A stretch of DNA of 64,000 nucleotides from the NCBI RefSeq assembly GCF_009696005.1, contig NZ_VUMV01000002.1:372001-436000 (forward strand), written 5' to 3'. Both the position numbers and the translations under genes were made by a program. Below are positions 25,846-34,080 of this stretch, piece by piece. The DNA comes from Bilifractor porci. GTDB taxonomy: Bacteria > Bacillota > Clostridia > Lachnospirales > Lachnospiraceae. The notes under the pieces are model-generated. The model had not been told where the DNA came from and did no database searches. It worked only from the letters and a program-made list of their open reading frames with translations. Numbering within the stretch: position 1 is the first letter of the stretch; the number at the start of each line of letters is the position of its first letter.

Positions 25846-26531
25846 AAATTCTGGCAATCGCGGACGAGGAGAGCAGGTCTCTCTGGGATTATTTTACAAA
25901 AGATAAGGTAGAGGGAGTGGATCTGATCCTTTCCTGCGGTGATCTGGATCCCGGCTATCTGGAATTTCTGGTAACGATGACCAACTGTCCCCTACTGTAT
26001 GTGAACGGGAATCATGACAGAAAATATCTGCAGAATCCCCCGGAGGGATGTATCTGCATCGAGAACAGGGTGTATGATTATAAGGGGCTGCGCGTTCTGG
26101 GGCTGGGCGGCTCTATGCGCTACCGGCCGGATGCCCCGTTTATGTACACGGAGAGCGAAATGACTTCGCGGATTTCAAAGGTAAACCGCGAGATTATCCT
26201 GCGGAACGGGTTTGACATCCTGGTGTCGCATGCGCCGGCAAAGGGCTACGGCGATATGGAGGATCTGCCCCATCAGGGTTTTGAATGCTTTAACCAGCTG
26301 CTGAACAAATATCACCCCGCGTACATGATCCACGGCCATGTGCACAAGACCTATCTGCCGGGTTCCTTTGAGAGAGAAATCCGGCATCCGTCAGGGACAA
26401 GGATTATCAATGCCTTTCAGTCGTGTATGCTGGAAATCGGGAGGGATGAATATCCGGCAGTTGGCAAAACAGGATCCTTCCTGTATGATTTTGTTATGAC
26501 CCTGAAGCAGAAACGAGGTCCGAAATATTAA
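25842..26531 (+). CDS. Metallophosphoesterase
   Basis: A 229-residue calcineurin-like phosphoesterase: LSCGDLDPGYLE, VNGNHDRKY, LVSHAPAKGYGD and HGHVHKTYL are the metal-binding motifs. The usual first motif DxH reads ADEES, so the first metal-ligand His is replaced by Glu, as I recall for a Firmicutes subfamily of these enzymes. The substrate is unknown. It starts inside the stop of the BMP-fusion gene, so the two probably act together, perhaps on a nucleotide-type signal; this is inference. Confidence 0.75.
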   Translation: MKILAIADEESRSLWDYFTKDKVEGVDLILSCGDLDPGYLEFLVTMTNCPLLYVNGNHDRKYLQNPPEGCICIENRVYDYKGLRVLGLGGSMRYRPDAPFMYTESEMTSRISKVNREIILRNGFDILVSHAPAKGYGDMEDLPHQGFECFNQLLNKYHPAYMIHGHVHKTYLPGSFEREIRHPSGTRIINAFQSCMLEIGRDEYPAVGKTGSFLYDFVMTLKQKRGPKY

Positions 26532-26568
26532 AAGTACGGAGATCAAGACAAAGGAGGAAAGGAACATC

Positions 26569-26820
26569 ATGGAATTTGATCAGAAGGTGCTGCAGTGTTT
26601 TCTGGAAAACCAGCTTCAGCTGTTCCCGGAGCCGGTTGCGGACACAGAGGAAGAGGCGGCTTTTTTTCTGGAGGATACGCTGGCGGTAGTGCTTCATTCC
26701 CGGCAGGAGGTGGAGGACTATTTCCAGGAAGAAGGCATTGACCTGGAGGGCGCGGATGTGCTGGAAGAAGCAGAGGTTTTTGATGTCGGAGACGGCCGTT
26801 ACCTTGTGGTGGAAGGCTGA
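26569..26820 (+). CDS. Small acidic protein, unknown function
   Basis: An 83-residue, strongly acidic protein (FPEPVADTEEEAAFFLEDTLAVVLHSRQEVEDYF...) with AGGAGGAAAGG before the ATG. No motif was recognised. It lies 37 bp after the phosphoesterase and 14 bp before the DUF3786 gene, so it probably belongs to the same transcript and may partner the DUF3786 protein. Confidence 0.65.
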   Translation: MEFDQKVLQCFLENQLQLFPEPVADTEEEAAFFLEDTLAVVLHSRQEVEDYFQEEGIDLEGADVLEEAEVFDVGDGRYLVVEG

Positions 26821-26834
26821 AAAAGGAGAAAGAA

Positions 26835-27446
26835 ATGTGCGGAAATTATGCGCAGATGATGGAGGATTCCCGGAAACTTTTTCTGAAGTATGACCAGGGC
26901 TCCATGGTCCGGAAATATCATCTGGAGAATGATGAAAATTACCTGTTTATCCGGTTTATGAACCGGGAATATGAGATCGCCAGAAAAAGCGGGGTGATTA
27001 CCAGAAAAGGAAGCAGCGAAAGAGCAGGGCACCCGGAAACCATGTCGATTTACGATATGCTCTGCTACTCGGAAAAGCTTCCGGAGCTGCCTCCGCTGGC
27101 AGGTCAGTGGGAGAGTCTTGCGGTTCTGGGAGGTATTATCGGCGCGGGACATACGCAGCGGCTGATGACAAGACGGGAGTTAGAGCCTTTTTCGGGAAAA
27201 ACAGCAGAACTGTGCCGCGCCTGTGAGGAGATGGGCGGAAAAAAACAGAAAGGCGCTGATGTCAGCTATATCCTTCCTGTTTTTGACTTTTTCCCGTTCT
27301 GGTTTGAATTCTGGGACGGGGATGAGGAGTTTCCGCCGAGCATTCAGTTTCTGTGGGACAAGAACTCCCTTCAGTTTATGCACTATGAGACGCTGTGGTA
27401 TATTGTCAGCTTTGTAGAGGATGAGCTGCGCAGACGGATTTCCTGA
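26835..27446 (+). CDS. DUF3786 family protein
   Basis: A 203-residue cytoplasmic protein with the DUF3786 features IYDMLCYSEKLPELPPLAGQW and LPVFDFFPFWFEFWDGDEEFP. The family is common in acetogens and other anaerobes, where members often occur near corrinoid or methyl-transfer genes; the function is not known. AAAAGGAGAAAG precedes the start. Convergent with the ferredoxin-type gene, ends 13 bp apart. Confidence 0.8.
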   Translation: MCGNYAQMMEDSRKLFLKYDQGSMVRKYHLENDENYLFIRFMNREYEIARKSGVITRKGSSERAGHPETMSIYDMLCYSEKLPELPPLAGQWESLAVLGGIIGAGHTQRLMTRRELEPFSGKTAELCRACEEMGGKKQKGADVSYILPVFDFFPFWFEFWDGDEEFPPSIQFLWDKNSLQFMHYETLWYIVSFVEDELRRRIS

Positions 27447-27459
27447 CAGCCCGGAACGC

Positions 27460-28218
27460 TTACTCGTCCAGAATCCGGCCGTCCACACCGATGGTTACGA
27501 CTCGCCATGGGATGAACTTTCCGCTCTGTTTCAATGCCTCGGTGGCCATATACTCAATTCCGCCGCAGCAGGGAACCTCCATGCGGACAATCGTCAGGCT
27601 CTTGATGCTGTTTTCCTCCAGTATGGCGGACAGCTTTTCCGAATAATCCGTGTCGTCCAGCTTCGGGCATCCGATCAGGGCGACGCGGTTTTTTATAAAG
27701 TCTTCGTGGAAACGGGCATAGGCATAGGCGGTGCAGTCTGCCGCGACCAGAAGATTCGCGTTTTCAAAATAAGGGGCATGGACAGGGGCAAGTTTAATCT
27801 GAACCGGCCAGTTCTGCAGACGGCTTGCCGGGGCATTCCGGAAGGAATCCTCTGCGGAATACGTGGAATCCTGACTGAGAGAGGAATTTTCCTGCTTCTC
27901 GCGGAGGATGGTTCTTGCCATGCTTCCGGGGCATCCGTGTCCGGCATGTCCCGTATGGCAGGCTTCCTCTGCCCCGCGGTTTTCTGCCATGTGTTTTTCT
28001 ACTGCGGCACGGTCATAGTCCTGCGCCTCTCTCTCAATAATGGATATGGCGCCTGCCGGGCACTCCGGAAGACAGTCTCCAAGACCGTCACAGTAATCAT
28101 CTCTTATCAGCCGGGCCTTTCCGTCAATCATGGCGATGGCGCCCTCGTGGCAGGCTTCCGCGCAGGCACCGCAGCCCGTGCACTTTTCTTCATCAATATT
28201 TACGATTTTTCTCTTCAT
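27460..28218 (-). CDS. 4Fe-4S ferredoxin domain protein
   Basis: A 252-residue protein. Residues about 5-65 carry two 4Fe-4S motifs: a normal CTGCGACAEAC and a second in which the cluster spacing reads CDGLGDCLPEC. A His/Cys-rich middle (CHTGHAGHGCPG) and a C-terminal region with VALIGCPKL and VPCCGGIEYM follow; these Cys could bind another cluster or metal. Such proteins occur near hybrid-cluster or redox genes in anaerobes. Its electron partner is unknown. The nearby Crp/Fnr regulator (30,153) may be relevant. Confidence 0.75.
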   Translation of the reverse strand: MKRKIVNIDEEKCTGCGACAEACHEGAIAMIDGKARLIRDDYCDGLGDCLPECPAGAISIIEREAQDYDRAAVEKHMAENRGAEEACHTGHAGHGCPGSMARTILREKQENSSLSQDSTYSAEDSFRNAPASRLQNWPVQIKLAPVHAPYFENANLLVAADCTAYAYARFHEDFIKNRVALIGCPKLDDTDYSEKLSAILEENSIKSLTIVRMEVPCCGGIEYMATEALKQSGKFIPWRVVTIGVDGRILDE

Positions 28219-28574
28219 TCCGCACTCCCATCTTCCCTGTCGGGATATTTGAAACCTGTCATTTACAGCGTCAGTTCAGGCTCATACCTGTTGTCATTGT
28301 AAGCCTTTGCTCCGAAACCGGACTTATGTGTTGTCGTTTCTGGAGCGAAAGCTTTTCAGTCCGCAAGCCCTTGCTCCGAAACCGGACTTATACATGTATG
28401 ATACTGGGAGAATGGGGAAAAATCGGTAACAAATGTTACGGCTCCGTTGCTATTTTCAGGGGTTTCAGGTATCATGGACGTATGCATGGTTATCTGCTGC
28501 AGGGGGGCAGATAACCGGGCGCATCCCGTATGGGAGAAGCCCGAAACAGAGGAGTCAAAAAGGGGAGCGTAGAA
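28219..28574. repeat. Divergent gap with two 27-bp direct repeats 64 bp apart
   Basis: AAGCCTTTGCTCCGAAACCG plus GACTTAT (28,301-28,327) recurs at 28,365-28,391 with one change. Between them GTTTCTGGAGC (28,337-28,347) is nearly the reverse complement of GCTCCGAAAC in the repeats. This repeat set sits between the ferredoxin gene (minus) and capA (plus) and may be a regulator binding site or a small mobile repeat. No gene is seen. Confidence 0.6.
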
Positions 28575-30119
28575 ATGGCGGATAGAAAAAAATCAAAAGA
28601 GCCGGAGAGCTTTTACAGCCGGGTGACCGGAGAAAAGGATATACAGCGGGCGGATAAAATCCTGCGATCCATGGAACACGGGATCCGTCCGGTAACCTCG
28701 GAGGGACTGAACCGAGTCCGGAAGATTCTTCAGAGACAGAAGCGGAGGCAGTCACGGCTGTTTCTGGCCTCCTGTATACTGGCCGGTCTCCTGATACTTG
28801 TTCTTCTGGTGTCGCTGATCGGTTCAGCCATCCGGCGGACATCCGGGGGAAGTGCCGGGAACACTTCAACGAATACGCCGGGAACAGGAACGGAAAGTGT
28901 GGGGACAGCCAGCAGTTCTTCCTCTGTGACGCCGACGGCAGGGGCGGAGCCTACCAGTGTCCTGATGAGCTTTACCGGCGACTGTATTCTCGGGACGGAT
29001 GAAAATTTTATCTATGACACCAGCTTTAACGCGGCCTATGATAAAAACGGGGCTGCCTGGTTTCTGCAGAATGTAAGCGATACCTTCGCGGCGGACGATC
29101 TGACCTGCATTAACCTGGAATGTGCCCTGACCGACCGGAATACCAGGGAGGATAAGGAGTTTGCCTTTAAGGGAGACCCCGCCTACACGGAAATCCTGAC
29201 AGACGGCTCTGTGGAAGCGGCGGATCTGGCGAACAACCACAGCCACGACTACGGAGACAGGGCTTACGATGATACGGTGGACAATCTGAAGGGGGCGGGG
29301 ATAACGCCGTTTGGCTACGATGACGTCGCGCTCTATGAGGTAAAAGATAAGAATGTCACGGTGGGTCTGACCGGCATTTATGAGCTGGATGATCATCTTG
29401 ACTGTGAGGATCAGATCAAAACCAATATCCAGTCGCTGAAGGACAAGGGGGCGGATATTGTGGTCTGCGCCTTTCACTGGGGCGTAGAGCTGAGCGATAC
29501 GCCGGATGAAAACCAGGTGACGCTGGCCCACTATGCCATTGATAACGGAGCCGATCTGGTGATCGGCCATCACCCGCATATTATTCAGGGGATTGAGAGC
29601 TATAAGGGCAAATATATTGCCTACAGTCTGGGTAATTTCTGCTTTGGAGGCAATACATCGCCTACCGAGACGGACACGATTATTTTTCAGGCGGATATCA
29701 CGCTGGACGCAGACCGCACGGTCACGGGAACCAGTATCAAGGCAATTCCCTGCAGCATTACGTCGGATTCATCCACCAACAACTATCAGCCGCAGCTGCT
29801 GACGGGGGACAGCGCGCAGGCTACACTGCAGAAGCTGGTCACCCGGTCGGGGCAAATTCTCACGACAGAATATTACATGGACGGCGTGGACTTGTCCCAG
29901 GAAGAGCTGTATGACGGAACAGACGGCACCATGACCCCGGCGGAAACCGTGCTGGCCCGCCAGAACGGGACGGATACCGGAACGGACTCAGCAGGCACGG
30001 ACACCTCCGGGACAGGAACAACCGGAACGGGCACCTCCGGGACGGGAACAGCCGGAACGGATACGGCCGTGACAGGGAACGATACGTCCGGGGCGGACGG
30101 CACAGGAACAAACGGATGA
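28575..30119 (+). CDS. CapA family (poly-gamma-glutamate synthesis type) membrane protein
   Basis: About 514 residues. A cytoplasmic N-terminus, one membrane helix (about 62-84, FLASCILAGLLILVLLVSLIG), a Ser/Thr-rich linker, then a CapA metallophosphatase-like domain (about 125-400: SFTGDCILG, NLECALTD, ANNHSHDYGD, GHHPHIIQGIE, YSLGNFCFGG). The tail is a long Thr/Gly repeat (TGTGTSGTGT). The domain faces outside the cell; in some species CapA acts in capsule polymer export, but no capBC genes are here. The start at 28,575 (MADRKKSKEP) has AGGGGAGCG upstream; an in-frame ATG at 28,530 is an alternative. Confidence 0.8.
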   Translation: MADRKKSKEPESFYSRVTGEKDIQRADKILRSMEHGIRPVTSEGLNRVRKILQRQKRRQSRLFLASCILAGLLILVLLVSLIGSAIRRTSGGSAGNTSTNTPGTGTESVGTASSSSSVTPTAGAEPTSVLMSFTGDCILGTDENFIYDTSFNAAYDKNGAAWFLQNVSDTFAADDLTCINLECALTDRNTREDKEFAFKGDPAYTEILTDGSVEAADLANNHSHDYGDRAYDDTVDNLKGAGITPFGYDDVALYEVKDKNVTVGLTGIYELDDHLDCEDQIKTNIQSLKDKGADIVVCAFHWGVELSDTPDENQVTLAHYAIDNGADLVIGHHPHIIQGIESYKGKYIAYSLGNFCFGGNTSPTETDTIIFQADITLDADRTVTGTSIKAIPCSITSDSSTNNYQPQLLTGDSAQATLQKLVTRSGQILTTEYYMDGVDLSQEELYDGTDGTMTPAETVLARQNGTDTGTDSAGTDTSGTGTTGTGTSGTGTAGTDTAVTGNDTSGADGTGTNG

Positions 30120-30152
30120 CAATCCGGAGAGCCGGGACGAAGAGGAGGAACG

Positions 30153-30872
30153 ATGGAAGAGAACGATCTGCAGATTATCAGACAAAGCCCTCTGTTCCGC
30201 AGTCTGGATGAAGAGCAGGTCCGGAATGTCCTGCAGGAAGGATTCAGCACAGTCCGTGCTTTCGGCAGAGGGGAGCGGGTGTTTTCCGAGTCGGACAGGC
30301 CGGATAAGATCCGGATTCTTCTCTCCGGCGAGGTGACTGTGGCGAAGGACACGCCGGGAGGAAAACGGTCTGTGCTGGCGGTCATTGACAGGCCGGGCGA
30401 TATGTTTGGTGAGATCTATGCTTTCCGCAATCTGGATTCTTACGGAATGTACGCGGAGTGCACGGAAAGCAGCCGGATTCTGTCTCTGGACATCTGCGTG
30501 CTGCAGATTCCCGTCCGGGAGGAAGTCGGCCGGAAGCAGGAATTCCGGGATATGCGCGACATGGAAACGGCGCTGAAGATCAGCAGCAGCCTCCTGCAGA
30601 TTTTTGCGGAGAAGGCTTTTCAGATGAACCGGCGGCTCCGTATCCTTGGAGGAACCAGTATACGGGAAAAGGTGGCCCGCTATCTGCTGGACCGGCAGAA
30701 GAGTGGAAACCGTGTGGCCGTCATGTCAAGGGAAGATCTGGCGGATTATCTGAACGTGACCAGGCCGTCCCTGTCAAGAGAAATCAGCGCCATGATTCAT
30801 GACGGAATTCTTGCTGCCTGCGGGCATGATCTGGTTATCCTGGATCAGAAAGCACTGGAGGAATATGCCTGA
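30153..30872 (+). CDS. Crp/Fnr family transcription regulator
   Basis: A 239-residue regulator: cyclic-nucleotide-binding type beta barrel (about 15-120, LLSGEVTVAKDTPGGKRSVLAVIDRPGDMFGE), a dimer helix, and a C-terminal HTH_Crp (SREDLADYLNVTRPSLSREIS). No N-terminal Cys cluster as in Fnr is seen, so it is not an obvious oxygen sensor; the group with hybrid-cluster proteins is possible. AGAGGAGGAACG precedes the start. It overlaps the next gene by 8 bp. Confidence 0.85.
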   Translation: MEENDLQIIRQSPLFRSLDEEQVRNVLQEGFSTVRAFGRGERVFSESDRPDKIRILLSGEVTVAKDTPGGKRSVLAVIDRPGDMFGEIYAFRNLDSYGMYAECTESSRILSLDICVLQIPVREEVGRKQEFRDMRDMETALKISSSLLQIFAEKAFQMNRRLRILGGTSIREKVARYLLDRQKSGNRVAVMSREDLADYLNVTRPSLSREISAMIHDGILAACGHDLVILDQKALEEYA

Positions 30873-31611
30873 ACGATATGAGAAACTGGACGGATTCCGT
30901 GGAGTAACCATGCTCAGCATGGCCGCGTACCATACGCTGTGGGATTTGAATTACATGTATGGGGTGCCGATGCACTGGTATCAGGCGATGCCTGGGTTTC
31001 TCTGGGAGAGAAGTATCTGCGTCAGTTTTATCCTGCTCTCCGGATTCTGCTGGCCGCTGGGACACCGGCATCTGGTGCGGGGACTGACGGTCTTCGCGGC
31101 GGGAGCACTGGTGTCCGCGGTCACGTTTCTGGCAATGCCGGAAAATATCGTCCTTTTTGGGGTGCTAACGCTGCTGGGAAGCTGCATGCTTCTGCTGATT
31201 CCCATGGACAGGGCGCTCCGGAAGCTGCCCCCTTTGGCCGGTATCCTCTGCAGTCTCGTGCTTTTTTTTCTGCTGCAGGAGCTTCAGAGGGGATATCTGA
31301 ATGTTTTCGGACTGCAGATACCGCTTTCCCGGCAGCTTTACAGAAATCTTTTTACTGCCTGGCTCGGATTTCCGCCGGATGGGTTTTATTCTGTGGACTA
31401 TTTTCCGCTTCTGACGTGGTTTCCGCTTTTTCTGGCAGGATATTTTCTGTCCCTGCTGCTCCAGGCGAAAAATGCCATGGAATGGCTTCGCGGCTGGCCG
31501 GGAAAATTCTTTCCCTGGCTGGGCAGACACTCCCTGATTTTCTATCTGCTTCATCAGGTGGTCATCTATTTGATACTGGAAATCATTTTCTTTGGGAGGA
31601 TCTATGGATAA
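30865..31611 (+). CDS. Heparan-alpha-glucosaminide N-acetyltransferase-like membrane protein (DUF1624)
   Basis: A 248-residue protein with about seven membrane segments, starting MPERYEKLDGFRGVTMLSMAAYHTLWDL. The motif LDGFRG...MAAYH plus the C-terminal GRHSLIFYLLHQ identify the DUF1624/acyltransferase-like family, which may acylate sugars at the membrane. It begins within the end of the Crp-type regulator gene (GGAG upstream) and its last codons overlap the start of nth, so all three share a transcript. The substrate is unknown. Confidence 0.75.
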   Translation: MPERYEKLDGFRGVTMLSMAAYHTLWDLNYMYGVPMHWYQAMPGFLWERSICVSFILLSGFCWPLGHRHLVRGLTVFAAGALVSAVTFLAMPENIVLFGVLTLLGSCMLLLIPMDRALRKLPPLAGILCSLVLFFLLQELQRGYLNVFGLQIPLSRQLYRNLFTAWLGFPPDGFYSVDYFPLLTWFPLFLAGYFLSLLLQAKNAMEWLRGWPGKFFPWLGRHSLIFYLLHQVVIYLILEIIFFGRIYG

Positions 31612-32251
31612 AAAAGAACTGGCACTTGAGGTCATCCGCCGTCTGAAGAAGGAATACCCGCTGGCGGCGTGTACCCTGGATTACAGGGACGCCTGGCAGC
31701 TGCTTGTAAGTGTGCGTCTGGCTGCGCAGTGCACAGATAAAAGAGTGGATATGGTTACCCCTAAGCTGTATGAGAAATTCCCCAGTGTCCGGGCGCTGGC
31801 GGAGGCGGATGTCGGGGACATAGAGGAAATTGTGCGTCCCTGCGGACTGGGTCCCAGCAAGGCAAGGGATATTTCCCGCTGTATGAAGGTACTGCATGAA
31901 AAATATCATGACCAGGTTCCGGATGACTTTCAGGAGCTTCTCTCTCTCCCGGGTGTGGGAAGAAAAAGCGCTAATCTGGTCATGGGAGATGTTTTCGGAA
32001 AACCGGCTATTGTGACAGATACGCACTGCATCCGGCTCTGCAATCTGATTGGCCTGGTGGACAACATAAAGGAACCGGCCAAAGTGGAAAAGGAACTCTG
32101 GAAAATTATCCCGCCGGAGGAAGGAAGCGATCTCTGCCACCGTTTTGTCCATCACGGAAGAGCGGTCTGCGTCGCCCGTCATCCCCGCTGCGAAAACTGC
32201 TGCCTGAAGGACATCTGCAGGCACGGGCGGGAGGCTCTTTCCGCGGAATAA
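31604..32251 (+). CDS. nth: Endonuclease III
   Basis: A 215-residue DNA glycosylase/AP lyase that removes oxidised pyrimidines. The helix-hairpin-helix reads LPGVGRKSANLV (catalytic Lys), followed by VTDTHCIRL (catalytic Asp), and the 4Fe-4S loop is CVARHPRCENCCLKDIC with the normal C-x6-C-x2-C-x5-C spacing. GGGAGGATCT precedes the ATG at 31,604. It overlaps the upstream membrane protein by 8 bp. Confidence 0.95.
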   Translation: MDKKELALEVIRRLKKEYPLAACTLDYRDAWQLLVSVRLAAQCTDKRVDMVTPKLYEKFPSVRALAEADVGDIEEIVRPCGLGPSKARDISRCMKVLHEKYHDQVPDDFQELLSLPGVGRKSANLVMGDVFGKPAIVTDTHCIRLCNLIGLVDNIKEPAKVEKELWKIIPPEEGSDLCHRFVHHGRAVCVARHPRCENCCLKDICRHGREALSAE

Positions 32252-32265
32252 TACGGGCCGGCCTT

Positions 32266-33006
32266 TCAGGGCGTCCGGCTCAGAAGCAGCCGACAGCACG
32301 CCAGCAGGGCAAGATGCGCCGGGTAATAGAAATAGAAGAACCATTTGTGAAACGTCCGGAACCGTTCTGCCCTTCTGCCGCTGTACAGGCAGAGAATGAC
32401 GGCGCCGGAGGCAAGAAGAGGAAGGGAAGCAAACAGGGCGCTCCGGGCGGCCGCCGTCCCGGAAACAGAGGAGGACCAGTTTCCGGCCAGCTCCGAGAAA
32501 AACTGGGCGAGTGCCCCCACGCAGAACGATGCCGCCTCCAGATGCCGTTTTCCCCGGCTGAAACGGAAGAGAAGGACAAAGAGTACCGGAAGGGCGCCCC
32601 AGTCACAGAAGCCGGACAGAAAAGCAAGCAGCAGAATCAGCAGGACTTTCTGCGTCAGATCCGGCACCCGGTCACAGATACAGAGAACACCCAGGCAGAT
32701 CAGCAGGGTGAACATCATATCAAAAGCAAAGCTTCCCCGCACGACGCAGAAGGGAATTTCCGCGAGGAGGCCTGAGACCAGAAGGCGAGAGGCATAGTTT
32801 TTCACGGAACGGGTGTAGGAATAACCCTCCGTAAGAAAAAAACACATGGTGATAGCAGTAAAGTAGCCGATATCCGTCAGTGCCACGCGGGCGGCGGAAG
32901 AGGCCGGAAGCAGTGCCAGAGCGGCATGATTGCAGGTCATAGCCAGTATGGCGATGTATTTAATTGTTTCCCGGCTCAGCGGGCGTCGGAAATTATGGTT
33001 TGACAT
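32266..33006 (-). CDS. TraX family membrane protein
   Basis: About 246 residues with seven or so membrane helices; LSRETIKYIAILAMTCNHAAL, YFTAITMCFFLTEGYSYTRS and the C-terminal FFYFYYPAHLALL are TraX family marks. F-plasmid TraX acetylates pilin, but chromosomal TraX-like proteins are widespread in Firmicutes with unknown substrate. The start MSNHNF at 33,006 is preferred over 33,045, which would overlap the divergent LysR start. It converges on nth. Confidence 0.8.
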   Translation of the reverse strand: MSNHNFRRPLSRETIKYIAILAMTCNHAALALLPASSAARVALTDIGYFTAITMCFFLTEGYSYTRSVKNYASRLLVSGLLAEIPFCVVRGSFAFDMMFTLLICLGVLCICDRVPDLTQKVLLILLLAFLSGFCDWGALPVLFVLLFRFSRGKRHLEAASFCVGALAQFFSELAGNWSSSVSGTAAARSALFASLPLLASGAVILCLYSGRRAERFRTFHKWFFYFYYPAHLALLACCRLLLSRTP

Positions 33007-33038
33007 GAACAACATTTTAGCACAGACAGGGAAGAAAA

Positions 33039-33914
33039 ATGACATTATTAAGTTATCAGATTTTTAAGACTGTAGCAGAGGCGGGCAGTTTCCATAAAGC
33101 GGCGGATCTGCTGGGTCTTACGCCGTCGGCGATTTCCCACGCGATTTCATCGATGGAAAAGGAGCTTGGCTTCAGTGTATTGGCGCGGAGCCGGGCCGGG
33201 GTGACACTGACGAATTACGGGGAACATCTGCTGCCCTATGTGAATGCGGTGCTGAACAGCGACGAAAGTCTGCAGCAGGTTGTGGCGGAATTTAACGGCA
33301 TGAAGCAGGGAACCGTCAAGGTGGGATGCTTTTCCAGCGCCTGCACCTCTTTTATGCCGGAGGTCATAAAGTCCTTCCGGAAGCAGTACCCCGCCATCCG
33401 CATTGAAGTTTTCGAGGGAACCTATGACGATGTCTCCTACTGGATCAAGAACGGAATTGTAGATTTCGGATTTCTCTCCGCCTCCAGCGCCGGCGACCTG
33501 AAACTGGAAATCTTTTACAGGGATCCGCTGGTCTGTGTGGTCCCGAAGGATTACCGGAAAACCAGCAGCGGCGATTCCATCACCGTGGAAGAAATGGCAA
33601 AAATGAATTTTGTCGTGCAGAGGGAATCGACAGATGCGGATATCCAGAATTACATGAAGGAAAACGGCCTGGATGTTCCTACGGATTTTCATGTCGTGGA
33701 CGATCTGGCCACGGCCGCCATGGTGGCAAGCGGTTTGGGAGTCTGTATCATGCCGGAACTGGTGATGAAAGATATTCCCTATGATGTAAAAAGCTATCCT
33801 CTGCAGCCGGCGGCCAGCCGGATGATCGGGCTGGCGGCCCTGACTCCGCAGTTTATGGCTCCTGCCGTGCGGACGCTCTACCGCCATATTCTGGATCACT
33901 GCAGAAATCTGTAG
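33039..33914 (+). CDS. LysR family transcription regulator
   Basis: A 291-residue regulator: winged HTH at 1-60 (SFHKAADLLGLTPSAISHAISSMEKELG) and a substrate-binding domain (about 88-290, VKVGCFSSACTSFMPEVIKSFRKQYP). LysR proteins usually control a divergent neighbour; here TraX starts only 32 bp away on the other strand, so TraX may be its target. The effector is unknown. Confidence 0.88.
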   Translation: MTLLSYQIFKTVAEAGSFHKAADLLGLTPSAISHAISSMEKELGFSVLARSRAGVTLTNYGEHLLPYVNAVLNSDESLQQVVAEFNGMKQGTVKVGCFSSACTSFMPEVIKSFRKQYPAIRIEVFEGTYDDVSYWIKNGIVDFGFLSASSAGDLKLEIFYRDPLVCVVPKDYRKTSSGDSITVEEMAKMNFVVQRESTDADIQNYMKENGLDVPTDFHVVDDLATAAMVASGLGVCIMPELVMKDIPYDVKSYPLQPAASRMIGLAALTPQFMAPAVRTLYRHILDHCRNL

Positions 33915-34080
33915 GAAACGAAACGAAATCCGCCGGGCTTGGAGAATCCGGCGCAGGGGTTTCAGAGAAATACCGTTCCGTCGGGCGGAGGGAGCTGCGG
34001 AAGGACGCATCTGGAACCGGCGGAAATCAGAAACAGCAAAGAATGCAGAAAAGACAACAGCAGACAGGAAAATGGGTTCT

